This document shows positions 1-8,652 of a DNA stretch of 64,000 nucleotides, piece by piece. A program made the position numbers and the translations under genes. This DNA comes from Bradyrhizobium sp. 139 (GTDB taxonomy: Bacteria; Pseudomonadota; Alphaproteobacteria; Rhizobiales; Xanthobacteraceae), in NCBI RefSeq assembly GCF_023074175.1, contig NZ_JADPKS010000046.1, forward strand, positions 62,001-126,000, written 5' to 3'. The notes under the pieces were generated by a model that made no database searches, was not told the origin of the DNA, and was given only the letters and a program-made list of their open reading frames with translations. Position 1 is the first letter of the stretch. Every line of letters begins with the position of its first letter.

Positions 1-1
1 C

Positions 2-195
2 CGCCTCGTCAAAGCGATCACGCCACGCGCCGCGGACAAGCTCTATGACAAGTTCATCGAGCGAAGACGGAGAGCGCCTCAGGACGGAAAAAAGCTGGTT
101 GTGCTCTGCCGCAAATTGCGCGTGTGGTCAGTCGCCTCTTCGCAGTTGAAGCGTCTCGGCACCCCGATGATGCTGTACGAACCCGAGGAAGGTAA
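2..195 (+). pseudogene. Tyrosine recombinase (integrase) remnant, frameshifted
   Basis: The frame starting at base 2 encodes ITPRAADKLYDKF followed by KKLVVLCRK, which resembles the core-binding region of tyrosine-recombinase integrases of rhizobial genomic islands. That frame then loses similarity, while the frame starting at base 121 resumes with RVVSRLF, the expected continuation, and ends at a TAA. A frameshift therefore separates the two halves, and no catalytic domain (R...HxxR...Y) follows. The fragment reads toward the 3' end of the tRNA-Gln gene about 200 bases away, the usual position of an integrase at a tRNA attachment site. The family call rests on remembered family sequence, not an alignment; the 5' part lies outside the window. 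Confidence 0.5.
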
Positions 196-401
196 GGCGA
201 AGCGTTCGGTTTCAGCACGATGCAACACGAACCGGAAGAGGCAGAGTTGACGGACGGGCAGGAACGCGCGGGATGGCAGCAACCCGCAAGCGGCACGCGC
301 ACAGGCTGGCGAACGAAATGGCGACAGACGTTCAGAATGAGCAGCAGAAAACGGTTCGGAATGAACAACAGAACAAAGCGGTTTAGCTGAGCAATATCAA
401 C

Positions 402-476
402 TGGCTGGGGCGGGAGGGATCGAACCTCCGAATGGCGGAATCAAAATCCGCTGCCTTACCACTTGGCTACGCCCCA
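402..476 (-). tRNA. tRNA-Gln (anticodon UUG)
   Basis: The reverse strand folds into a complete cloverleaf. The acceptor stem is TGGGGCG pairing with CGCCCCA, the anticodon stem is GCGGA/TCCGC around the loop TTTTGAT giving anticodon TTG, and the T-arm is GGAGG-TTCGATC-CCTCC. The 3' end GCCA is encoded. The length is 75 nt including CCA. The low-coordinate (3') side carries the integrase remnant, so this tRNA probably served as an attachment site. Confidence 0.96.
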
Positions 477-744
477 ACAGGCGACTGACGGACGGGCGGA
501 GGCACCGGCTACCGCGGATTCCCTCAGTCGCAGCCGGTCTATAGGGACCAGGGCGGCATTTCAACCGCCTGGAGAGGCAAAATACCACAGCGCCAGGGTC
601 GAGCGCGCCACTCTCTATTGCGGGCTCGCTATTACGCTCGGCGACGGCCACATTCCGGGCCGGCACCGGCTTGGCCTCCCGCCCATTGAGACCTCCGGCA
701 TTTCATGGGAATACGGCGCCAATATTTGTCCACGGGAGTGAGCC

Positions 745-2523
745 ATGACCTACCGCGCGCCGATCTCTGACATGCTGCTGTCGCTCAACCATGGTGCCGG
801 CCTGAAGGCTGCCGTGGAGGCCGGCCATTACGGCGATTTCGACGGCGACATCGTGAGCGCCGTGCTGGAGGAAGCCGGCAAGTTCGCAACCGACGTGCTG
901 GCGCCGCTCAATCGTGTCGGCGACGAGCACGGCATCAAGCTTAGCGACGGCAAGGTCACGACGGCGCCAGGCTGGCCGGACGCCTACAAGCGCTGGACCG
1001 AGGGTGGCTGGAACGCCGTCTCCGGCCCCGAGGATTTTGGCGGCCAGGGCCTGCCGCTCGCGATCAACGCGGCCTGCACCGAGATCTGGAGCGCCTCCAA
1101 CGTCGCCTTCGGGCTCTGCCCGCTGCTGACGGCCTCGGCGATCGAGGCGCTGGACGCCCATGGCAGTGACGAGCTGAAAAAAATCTATCTCGAAAAGCTC
1201 GTCTCCGGCGAGTGGACCGGCACGATGCAGCTCACCGAGCCGCAGGCCGGCTCCGATGTCGGCGCGCTACGCACCCGCGCCGAGCGGCAGGCCGACGGCA
1301 CCTATCGCATCAAGGGGACGAAGATCTTTATCACTTATGGCGAGCACGACATGACCGATAACATCGTGCATTTCGTGCTGGCGCGCCTGCCGGACGCGCC
1401 CGCCGGCACCAAGGGGATCTCGCTCTTCCTCGTGCCGAAGTTCATGGTCAGTGGCGACGGCTCGCTCGGCGCGCGCAACGACATCTTCGCGAGCGGCGTC
1501 GAGCACAAGCTCGGCATGCATGCGTCGCCCACCTGCACCATGACCATGGGTGATCATGGCGGCGCGATCGGATTTTTGATCGGTGAAGAGAACCAGGGCA
1601 TGCGCTGCATGTTCACGATGATGAATCAGGCCCGCCTCGGCGTCGGCCTCGAAGGCGTCGGCATTGCCGACCGCGCCTATCAGCAGGCGCTGGCCTATGC
1701 GCAGGAGCGCAAGCAGGGCCGCGCCGTCGGCAACAAGAGCGACGGCACGGACGCGATCTTCGTGCATCCCGACGTCAAGCGCATGCTGATGCGGATGCGG
1801 GCGCAGACCGCGGCCGCACGCACCATCTGCTACGCGACCGCGGTCGCGATCGACGTCTCCACGCGCGCGAGGGATCCGAAGGTTCGCGCGGACGCCGCCG
1901 CGCGCGCGGCGCTGCTGACGCCGATGGCCAAGGGCTATTCCACCGAAATCGGCAACGAGGTCGCCTATCTCGGCGTGCAGGTGCATGGCGGCATGGGCTT
2001 CATCGAAGAGACCGGTGCTGCGCAGCATTATCGCGATGCGCGCATCACCGCGATCTACGAAGGCACCAACGGCATCCAGGCGATCGATCTCGTCACGCGC
2101 AAGCTCGCGGCGAATGGCGGCGCTGCGGTATGGACGCTGCTCGACGAGCTCTCGGCAACCGTGAAGCAGATCGAAGCCTCCAACGATCCCGCTTTCGGCA
2201 CCACAGCTACAAAGCTGCGCGAAGCGCTGGAGGCGCTGACGCGCACCAGCAAATGGCTGCTTGAACGCATTGCGTCCGCACCGAACGAGGCCCTCGCAGG
2301 CGCGACGCCGTATTTGCAGCAGTTCGGAGCGACGCTCGGCGGCTGCATGCTGGCCTCCGAGGCGCTCGCCGCGAAAGCCGACGGCAACACCGACGCTGCG
2401 CGCTACGTCTCGCTCGCGCGCTTCTTCGCCGAGAACATCACGGTGCAGGCCGGCGCGCTCGAGCGCACCGTGACGGAAAGCGCGGAGTCGGTCGCGGCGG
2501 CGGATGCGGTGCTGCTGGGGTAA
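745..2523 (+). CDS. Acyl-CoA dehydrogenase, long DmdC-like type
   Basis: This 592-residue flavoprotein should oxidise an acyl-CoA to the enoyl-CoA with FAD and pass electrons to ETF. The substrate-binding motif MQLTEPQAGSDVG is at residues 161-173. The C-terminal signature around QVHGGMGFIEETG (412-424) runs into AIYEGTNGIQA (436-446), whose Glu439 sits where this class carries the catalytic base. The length of about 590 residues and the extra C-terminal domain (460-592) match the group that includes 3-methylmercaptopropionyl-CoA dehydrogenase (DmdC). The substrate cannot be read from sequence. A GGGAG ribosome site lies 6 bases before the ATG. No operon partner is adjacent, although a DmdB-like acyl-CoA ligase lies near 34 kb. 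Confidence 0.92.
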   Translation: MTYRAPISDMLLSLNHGAGLKAAVEAGHYGDFDGDIVSAVLEEAGKFATDVLAPLNRVGDEHGIKLSDGKVTTAPGWPDAYKRWTEGGWNAVSGPEDFGGQGLPLAINAACTEIWSASNVAFGLCPLLTASAIEALDAHGSDELKKIYLEKLVSGEWTGTMQLTEPQAGSDVGALRTRAERQADGTYRIKGTKIFITYGEHDMTDNIVHFVLARLPDAPAGTKGISLFLVPKFMVSGDGSLGARNDIFASGVEHKLGMHASPTCTMTMGDHGGAIGFLIGEENQGMRCMFTMMNQARLGVGLEGVGIADRAYQQALAYAQERKQGRAVGNKSDGTDAIFVHPDVKRMLMRMRAQTAAARTICYATAVAIDVSTRARDPKVRADAAARAALLTPMAKGYSTEIGNEVAYLGVQVHGGMGFIEETGAAQHYRDARITAIYEGTNGIQAIDLVTRKLAANGGAAVWTLLDELSATVKQIEASNDPAFGTTATKLREALEALTRTSKWLLERIASAPNEALAGATPYLQQFGATLGGCMLASEALAAKADGNTDAARYVSLARFFAENITVQAGALERTVTESAESVAAADAVLLG

Positions 2524-2551
2524 GTGGAGCGCTGCCGTCATTGCGACATCG

Positions 2552-3787
2552 CTACGGAGCTGCGAGCGTCGCACGTCTTCCCGGCCGCCATAGGACGACG
2601 CCCGCCGCGACGAGATCCAGCACGACGCAAAGCGCGAAGGCCGTCGTGTAGTTGCCGGTGAAACTGCGCACGAGGCCGACGATGCCGGGGCCGAAGGCGC
2701 TGACGATGCCGCTGATCGACGTGCCCAATCCCATCGCGGCGGCGAAAGCGGCAGCACCGATCTCGCGCTGGATGATCAACGGCGGGAACGTGATCATGTT
2801 GCCGATGGAGAAGCCGTAGACGGCGCAGCATAGGAACAGCACGGTCGGGCTCGTGCTTTGGAGAAGCACGAACAGAGCCGCAGCCTGACTCGTCATCGAC
2901 GCCGCGCAGGCAAGCCGCGGATCGAGCCGGTCGACGAACAGGCCAAGCGACAGGCGGCCGACCACCGCCATTGCCGCCATGACGGTGACCGCAAGGCCGG
3001 CGCTGGCGCGGCCGATCAGCGGCTCGAGAAACGTCACCTGGTGAATGATGAATCCCATCTGCGCCAGAAGCGCGATCGCGATCGGCAGCACCATGGTCCA
3101 GAACGCCGCGTTGGCGAGCAGCGTCTTGCGGGAATGGGCTGGTGCGGCCATGCCGGCGGACGAACGGTCGCCCGATGCAGGCGAGATCCGCGTCGGCCAG
3201 CCGATGAAGATCACGACCACCGGTAACACCAGCACCACCATCGCCATCGTGGCAGCCAGCATGGCGGACCGGAAGCCGATGCTTGCGCTCAACGTCAGCA
3301 GCAGTGGAACGAGAACGATGCCGCCGCAGGTCGCGCCGTTGAAAGCGAGGCTGAGCGCGAGTCCGCGGCGGCGTTCGAACCAGGAGTTCAGCACGGTGGC
3401 GATCACCACGGTGCCCATGCCGGTCCAGCCGAGCGACATCAGCGCATAGGCGAGATAAAGCTGCCAGGGCGTCTGCATCAACGCCAGCAGCACGGTCGAA
3501 GCGCCGAGCGCCGACAGGCCACACAGGATCAGCGACCGCAGCCCGATGCGGGCGAGCAGATCGTCGGTGAAGATGACAAGCACGGAGGTCAGGAGAAACG
3601 AGAAGGTGCTGGCCGCGGAGACCAGCGTGCCCGGCCAGCCATGGGCGCGCTGGAGCTCGGCGAGATAGACGCCCTGGCCGTAGAGGCCGAAGCCGAACAT
3701 GAAGAAGGCCATCAGGAAACAGGCCAGCACCACGCGCCAGCCGCGATAATGCAGCGAGGATTCGTCAACGCCCGCTACGTCGATCAT
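2552..3787 (-). CDS. MFS transporter
   Basis: This is a 411-residue membrane protein with about twelve hydrophobic segments, beginning with a first helix around VVLACFLMAFFMFGFGLYG. A cytoplasmic loop ARIGLRS and the segment NSWFERRRGLALSLAFNG are typical of major facilitator proteins of the oxalate/monocarboxylate type. The substrate is unknown. It is convergent with the acyl-CoA dehydrogenase and is transcribed alone. The region upstream of its start carries an inverted repeat that could bind a regulator. Confidence 0.88.
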   Translation of the reverse strand: MIDVAGVDESSLHYRGWRVVLACFLMAFFMFGFGLYGQGVYLAELQRAHGWPGTLVSAASTFSFLLTSVLVIFTDDLLARIGLRSLILCGLSALGASTVLLALMQTPWQLYLAYALMSLGWTGMGTVVIATVLNSWFERRRGLALSLAFNGATCGGIVLVPLLLTLSASIGFRSAMLAATMAMVVLVLPVVVIFIGWPTRISPASGDRSSAGMAAPAHSRKTLLANAAFWTMVLPIAIALLAQMGFIIHQVTFLEPLIGRASAGLAVTVMAAMAVVGRLSLGLFVDRLDPRLACAASMTSQAAALFVLLQSTSPTVLFLCCAVYGFSIGNMITFPPLIIQREIGAAAFAAAMGLGTSISGIVSAFGPGIVGLVRSFTGNYTTAFALCVVLDLVAAGVVLWRPGRRATLAAP

Positions 3788-4093
3788 CGATCGAGCAATC
3801 GGCCAAAGGGAACGGCATCAGGCGCGATCGTGCACTACAACCAACGGTTTTTCAAATGAAACTTTGTAGCTATTTCTTGCAATGCGCAACTACACATGAG
3901 GAGCGATACGACCGGCATGATCCACAACGGGCGCGGTTCCCGAATGGGAGAGAGCCGTGGCGGCGGTGCCGGGCCCTCGAAAGGCCGGTCCCGAAAAGGT
4001 CGAGCGGCAGGATTGGCACGCCTGCAAGATGATGTAGGCTGACGCTTGCGAGACTCGCCAACGACAAGCGTCGCGGCGACCGCGGGGGCTCAC
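3788..4093. other. Intergenic region between divergent genes
   Basis: About 306 bases separate the divergently read MFS transporter and crotonase genes. It contains an imperfect dyad near 3866-3895 (TGTAG ... CTACA enclosing TTGC-AATGC-GCAA), a plausible operator, in the only AT-richer part of the gap. No RNA gene or coding sequence is visible. Confidence 0.4.
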
Positions 4094-4849
4094 ATGTCGA
4101 ATGGCAATATCGTCGTCGCCGAAGAGCGCGGAACGCGCGTGATCACCCTGCGCCGCCCGAGCAAGAAGAACGCGATCACGCAAGACATGTATCGCGAGAT
4201 GGGTCGCGCGATCGATACCGCGCAGAACAATCCCGACATCCGCTGCATGATCATCACCGGCGGCTCCGGCGTATTTACCGCCGGCGACGACATCGATGAC
4301 TTCATGCAGGCCGAGTCGAATTCCGAGACGCTGTCGGACGGCGTGAAGTTTCTCTATTCGCTCGCCCTCAACGTCAAGCCGGTCATCGCGGCCGTGGATG
4401 GCGCCTCGATCGGCATGGGCACCGTGATGCTATTCCACTGCGACTATGTGCTCGCCTCGAACGCTGCGACCTTCTCCGCGCCCTACATCCATCTCGGGCT
4501 CGTTCCGGTTGGCTCAGCCAGCCTCTTGATGCCGAACACGATGGGCTATCAGCGCGCCTTCGCGATGCTGGTGATGGGCCGAACTTTCACAGCCGCAGAG
4601 GCGCATGCCGCCGGCTTCGTCAACACGGTGGTCTCGCCGGGACATACCGAGGTCGAGGCGCGCAAGGTGGCGCGCGAGATCTGCCGGCTGCCCGCCGAGG
4701 CGGTCGCAACCTCGCGCAGGCTGCTGCGCGCCGCACCGGAAGAACTCACCCGCCGCATCGACCTGGAAGGCCACCTGTTCGGCGAGCGGTTGCAGTCGGA
4801 CGAAGCGATTGCCGCGTTCAATGCGTTTGCGAACCGAAAGAAGCGGTGA
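4094..4849 (+). CDS. Crotonase-family protein (enoyl-CoA hydratase/isomerase-like)
   Basis: This 251-residue protein has the crotonase fold signatures: oxyanion-hole segments FTAGDDIDDF (61-70) and DGASIGMGT (102-110), then HCDYVLAS. The chosen ATG has a G-rich ribosome site; an in-frame start 48 bases upstream adds a tail without family similarity. The two glutamates of classical enoyl-CoA hydratase are replaced (Val111 and Tyr131 at the aligned places). The glutamate of the ECI2/PaaG-like isomerases, usually in a VPE motif, is also absent: the sequence reads LGLVPVGSAS (134-143). The protein belongs to the family, but hydratase activity is doubtful. Confidence 0.88.
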   Translation: MSNGNIVVAEERGTRVITLRRPSKKNAITQDMYREMGRAIDTAQNNPDIRCMIITGGSGVFTAGDDIDDFMQAESNSETLSDGVKFLYSLALNVKPVIAAVDGASIGMGTVMLFHCDYVLASNAATFSAPYIHLGLVPVGSASLLMPNTMGYQRAFAMLVMGRTFTAAEAHAAGFVNTVVSPGHTEVEARKVAREICRLPAEAVATSRRLLRAAPEELTRRIDLEGHLFGERLQSDEAIAAFNAFANRKKR

Positions 4850-4853
4850 GGCT

Positions 4854-4955
4854 GTCATTCCGGGACGCGACAAAGTCGCGAGCCCGGAATCCATCAGCCG
4901 CAGAGTTCGTGGATGAATGGATTCCGGGCTCGCGCTTCGCGCACCCCGGAATGAC
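4854..4955. repeat. Palindromic intergenic repeat, family A
   Basis: Two nested inverted repeats are present. The outer arms are GTCATTCCGGG and CCCCGGAATGAC. The inner arms are GCGAGCCCGGAATCCAT and its reverse complement, separated by a short spacer. A second, internally diverged copy lies at 36833-36956 and a partial right arm at 39397-39408. It follows directly on the crotonase stop codon and could form a long hairpin in the transcript. Confidence 0.85.
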
Positions 4956-5009
4956 GAGGACAGCGAGAACTTTCGTGAAATCTTCGCGCGGAACGATTAA
5001 TCTTGTTCC

Positions 5010-6668
5010 ATGCGACATCTTCTCCGCCTCACCGCCCTCACGCTTGCCCTCGCCGCCCTCCCCGCCTCGGCCCAGACCGCCGCGCCGGTCGAGCTGCGCA
5101 TTCTCGCGATCAACGATTTCCACGGCAATCTGCGCCCGCCGCCGAGCGGCATCCGGATCGGTGATCCCGAGGACAAGAGCAAGAGGGTGACGGTCGCGGC
5201 CGGCGGCGCGGAGTACATGGCGACGCTGGTGAAGCAGCTGCGCGAGGGGCACAAGAATACGATCTTCGTCGCCGCCGGCGACCTGATCGGCGCGAGCCCG
5301 TTCCTGTCGGCAATGTTTCACGACGAGCCGTCGGTCGAGGCGCTCTCGATGATGGGACTAGCGATCACCTCGGTCGGCAATCACGAGTTCGACGAAGGCA
5401 AGACCGAGCTCCTGCGGATGCAGAACGGCGGCTGCCATCCGGTCGACGGCTGCCAGGGGCCGCATCCCTTCACGGGCGCCAAATTCAACTATCTCGCGGC
5501 TTCGACCATCGAGACCGCGACGGGCAAAAGCGTGCTGCCGCCCTACGAGATCAGGGAGTTCGACGGCATCCCCGTCGCCTTCATCGGGCTGACCTTGAAA
5601 GAGACCGCGGGCATCGTCTCGCCCTCAGGCATCGCCGGGCTCGAATTCCGCGACGAAGCCGAGACGGTGAATGCGCTGGTGCCGCAGCTGAAGGCGCGTG
5701 GCGTCGAGGCGATCGTGGTGCTGATCCACCAGGGTGGCGAGCCGACCGGCGACTACAATGCCTGCCCTGCCATTACGGGGCCGATCGTCGACATCGTCAA
5801 AAAATTCGACCGCTCCGTCGACGTCGTCGTCAGCGGCCACACCCACCGCGCCTATGTCTGCGATATCGACGGCCGGCTCGTTACCAGCGGCGACAAATAC
5901 GGCACGCTGGTCACCGCGATCGACCTCAAGCTCGATCCGGCAACCCGCGACATCGTCAGCGCCAGCGGCGAGAACGTCATCGTCGCCAATGCCTCGCTGA
6001 CGAAGGATCCCGTACAGACTGCGCTGATCGACGCCTATGAGAAGCTGTCGGCGCCGATCGCCAATCGCCCGGCCGGATCGGTGACGCAGACGCTGTCGCG
6101 CGTGCCGAACGAGGCTGGCGAAAGCCCGCTCGGCGACGTCATTGCGGATGCGCAGCTCGCCGCGACCAAGGATACCAGGGATGGCAGCGCTGTCATCGCG
6201 CTTACCAATCCCGGCGGCATCCGCACCGACATCGTCCCGAAGGAGAACGGCGCCATATCTTTCGGCGATGTTTTCGCGAGTCAGCCGTTCCGCAACCGCC
6301 TCGTCACCATGACGCTCACAGGCAGCCAGCTCAAGGACATGCTGGAGCAGCAATGGCTCGATCCGAAGCGGCCGCGGATTCTCCAGGTCTCCAACGGGTT
6401 CAGCTACACCTGGAACGCGGCGAAGCCGTTCGGCGAGCGCGTGATGGGTGAGAAGATGGCGCTCAACGGCAGGCCGATCGAACCTGGAAGCGGCTACCGC
6501 GTCACCGTCAACGATTACCTCGCCGTCGGCGGCGACGGTTTTACGGCCGCCAAAGAAGGTACGGCGCCGCAATATGGCGGCTACGACGCGGACGCGCTGT
6601 TCGCCTTCTTCAGGGCGCACGGACCGATCGGTCCGCTGCCGCCCACCCGTATCCTGCGCGTGAATTGA
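5010..6668 (+). CDS. Periplasmic 5'-nucleotidase / metallophosphatase
   Basis: This 552-residue protein starts with a signal peptide ([21 protein letters not shown]). The N-terminal calcineurin-like domain shows the metal-binding motifs [26 protein letters not shown] and SGHTHR. The C-terminal half is a 5'-nucleotidase domain with [10 protein letters not shown] and YLAVGGDGF. It should hydrolyse nucleotides or related phosphate esters in the periplasm to recover nucleosides and phosphate. Two bases before its start there is a small inverted repeat, GGAAC...GTTCC around GATTAATC, which may be an operator. It is a single gene with good family length. Confidence 0.93.
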   Translation: MRHLLRLTALTLALAALPASAQTAAPVELRILAINDFHGNLRPPPSGIRIGDPEDKSKRVTVAAGGAEYMATLVKQLREGHKNTIFVAAGDLIGASPFLSAMFHDEPSVEALSMMGLAITSVGNHEFDEGKTELLRMQNGGCHPVDGCQGPHPFTGAKFNYLAASTIETATGKSVLPPYEIREFDGIPVAFIGLTLKETAGIVSPSGIAGLEFRDEAETVNALVPQLKARGVEAIVVLIHQGGEPTGDYNACPAITGPIVDIVKKFDRSVDVVVSGHTHRAYVCDIDGRLVTSGDKYGTLVTAIDLKLDPATRDIVSASGENVIVANASLTKDPVQTALIDAYEKLSAPIANRPAGSVTQTLSRVPNEAGESPLGDVIADAQLAATKDTRDGSAVIALTNPGGIRTDIVPKENGAISFGDVFASQPFRNRLVTMTLTGSQLKDMLEQQWLDPKRPRILQVSNGFSYTWNAAKPFGERVMGEKMALNGRPIEPGSGYRVTVNDYLAVGGDGFTAAKEGTAPQYGGYDADALFAFFRAHGPIGPLPPTRILRVN

Positions 6669-6802
6669 TCCGGATCAAACGGACTTGTCCGGGACCGCCC
6701 TTTGCCATTCCCGCCCGAGCGCATAGATTGCGTTTTGCATTGCGTTTTGGCTCTGGATGCGCCAAGCGACGCCGAGAGCCCATTCCCTGTGAGGCCGACC
6801 TG

Positions 6803-7732
6803 ATGAGCACGCTTCTCCTCTCCCACAAGGCCTGCCTCGACCACGTCACGCCCCCGGGACACCCTGAAAGGCCCGACCGCCTGCGGGCGGTGGAGGAAGC
6901 GCTGTCGCACGAGCGCTTCCAGTTCCTGGTGCGCGACCAGGCACCGGAAGGCGATCTCGACCTCGTCACGCTCTGCCACAACGAGCATTACGTCACCGAG
7001 CTGCGCCACATCGCGCCGACCAGCGGTCAGGTCTATGTCGACAGCGACACGTCGATGTCGCCCGGCACGTGGGAAGCGGTGATGCGCGGCGTCGGCGGCG
7101 CGGTGGCTGCGACCGAAGCGGTGATGAATGGCCTGCATCGCAACGCCTTCGTCGCGGTGCGCCCGCCCGGACACCACGCCGAGATCGGCAAGCCAATGGG
7201 CTTCTGCTTCTTCGACAATGTCGCGATCGCCGCGCGTCATGCGCAGCGCAAATACGGCATCAAGCGTGCGGCCATCGTCGATTTCGACGTGCATCACGGC
7301 AACGGCACACAGGACATCTTCTGGTCCGATCCGACCGTGATGTACTGCTCGACACATCAGATGCCGTTGTTTCCGGGCACCGGGGCGAAGGGCGAGCGCG
7401 GCGACCACGACACCATCGTCAATGCGCCACTCGCTTCGGAAGATGGCGGCCCCGAATTCCGCTCTGCGTTCGAGAATCTGATCCTGCCGCAACTGGAAAA
7501 ATTCAGCCCCGAGCTTCTCATCGTCTCCGCGGGATTCGATGCGCATTACCGCGATCCGCTGGCCTCGCTGAATTTGCGCGCGGAGGACTACACCTGGGTC
7601 ACGCGTAAGCTGATGGACCTTGCCGACAAGACCGCGGAGGGCCGCATTGTTTCGGTGCTCGAGGGCGGCTATGATCTGCAAGGATTGAAAGAATCTGTTA
7701 CGGCGCATGTCGGCGCCCTCATGGGCGCTTGA
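6803..7732 (+). CDS. Histone-deacetylase-family amidohydrolase
   Basis: This 309-residue zinc hydrolase is of the acetylpolyamine amidohydrolase / class II HDAC type. It has the active-site pair in RPPGHHA (His124, His125), zinc ligands in [10 protein letters not shown] (Asp162, His164) and AGFDAH (Asp246), and the transition-state tyrosine in EGGYDL (Tyr290). The start chosen has GTGAGG upstream and gives MSTLLLSHK; a frame extension 46 codons upstream has no family character. The gene precedes xseB by about 80 bases, an arrangement common in rhizobia. The natural substrate cannot be deduced. Confidence 0.92.
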   Translation: MSTLLLSHKACLDHVTPPGHPERPDRLRAVEEALSHERFQFLVRDQAPEGDLDLVTLCHNEHYVTELRHIAPTSGQVYVDSDTSMSPGTWEAVMRGVGGAVAATEAVMNGLHRNAFVAVRPPGHHAEIGKPMGFCFFDNVAIAARHAQRKYGIKRAAIVDFDVHHGNGTQDIFWSDPTVMYCSTHQMPLFPGTGAKGERGDHDTIVNAPLASEDGGPEFRSAFENLILPQLEKFSPELLIVSAGFDAHYRDPLASLNLRAEDYTWVTRKLMDLADKTAEGRIVSVLEGGYDLQGLKESVTAHVGALMGA

Positions 7733-7813
7733 CGCACCCGCCACATTACGCCCGCAAAACTATGCTTTTTCTCACGAGAAGCGAGTCGGGCAATCGGAAA
7801 CTTAGAAACTTAT

Positions 7814-8065
7814 ATGGCCGAAAATACCCAAATCGACGTCTCCAGGCTCACCTTCGAACGCGCCATCGAGGAGCTCGAAACGATCGTGAAGCGGCTCGAG
7901 GACGGCAAGGTGCCGCTCGAGGAATCCGTGACGATCTACGAGCGCGGCGAGGCGCTGAAGCGCCGCTGCGAGGAATTGTTGCGTCAGGCCGAGGCGCGCG
8001 TCGACAAGATCACCACTGATGCCAGCGGACAGGCCACCGGCACCGCACCGCTCGACGTGCAGTAG
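7814..8065 (+). CDS. xseB: Exodeoxyribonuclease VII small subunit
   Basis: The 83-residue product contains the family core FERAIEELETIVKRLEDG followed by LEESVTIYERGEALKRRCEE. It pairs with XseA to form the single-strand-specific exonuclease VII. Family length is usual (about 80 residues). The position between the deacetylase-like gene and dxs matches the conserved alphaproteobacterial order xseB-dxs-tlyA, although the gap to dxs is unusually long here. Confidence 0.95.
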   Translation: MAENTQIDVSRLTFERAIEELETIVKRLEDGKVPLEESVTIYERGEALKRRCEELLRQAEARVDKITTDASGQATGTAPLDVQ

Positions 8066-8652
8066 GGTCCCCTTCAAAGCCGCACGCCCCGAGCATCGAC
8101 CATCTGCGTTTTTTCATGATCGCACGCCGCTGTTTGCGCTCACGCGCTCGGTGGCCAAGTACGAAGATCGACGAGTTCCCCGGCCGAGGCTTCTCGGCGT
8201 CGCGAATCTCGCCAAAAACGGCCTTCCTCCCGCCCAAAATGCTGCCGAGGAACCGGGCACGCCTGGAACCCCTCCGCTGACGCCACGATTAACCAAGCTG
8301 GCCCGCGAGTTGCACGCGCATGCCCGCAATTGGCCCTGCGGGTTGGCTTTGGCCCAAGCTTTGGTGTAAAGCTGCGCGCAGTGTGGCTTTTTGTAAGCCT
8401 TGCGTGGGCATCAATTACCGACGGCAAGCGCTTCAAACTGCTAGTGAAATTGGTTGGGACGGACGAAGCCGATCTAAGTGACAGGGATCACAGAGACTGA
8501 ACCGGGGCGCACGTAAGCTCACCTAAGCTTGAACACGGGGCTCGGCCCCATGCAGGTGGCTCCGACGGTTTAAGGACTCGCGCTGCGCCGATATTGTGCA
8601 AACCCATCGCGCACCGGAACGATCTTCCGGCGCTGACAAATTGGAAATCGCC
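8066..8652. other. Long intergenic gap between xseB and dxs
   Basis: There are 587 bases without a convincing gene. Open frames exist on both strands but have arginine/proline-rich, low-quality translations. A short GC hairpin (GGGGCTCGGCCCC) lies near 8538. No thiamine or other known riboswitch core was recognised before dxs. The gap probably holds the dxs promoter and a long leader. Confidence 0.5.

Noticed and set aside
1267..2757. 496-codon reverse-strand frame opposite the acyl-CoA dehydrogenase
   Set aside because: Arginine-rich shadow translation without recognisable motifs; the forward gene is complete.
8019..8369. Possible small gene in the xseB-dxs gap
   Set aside because: Proline/arginine-rich translation, overlaps xseB, no ribosome site.
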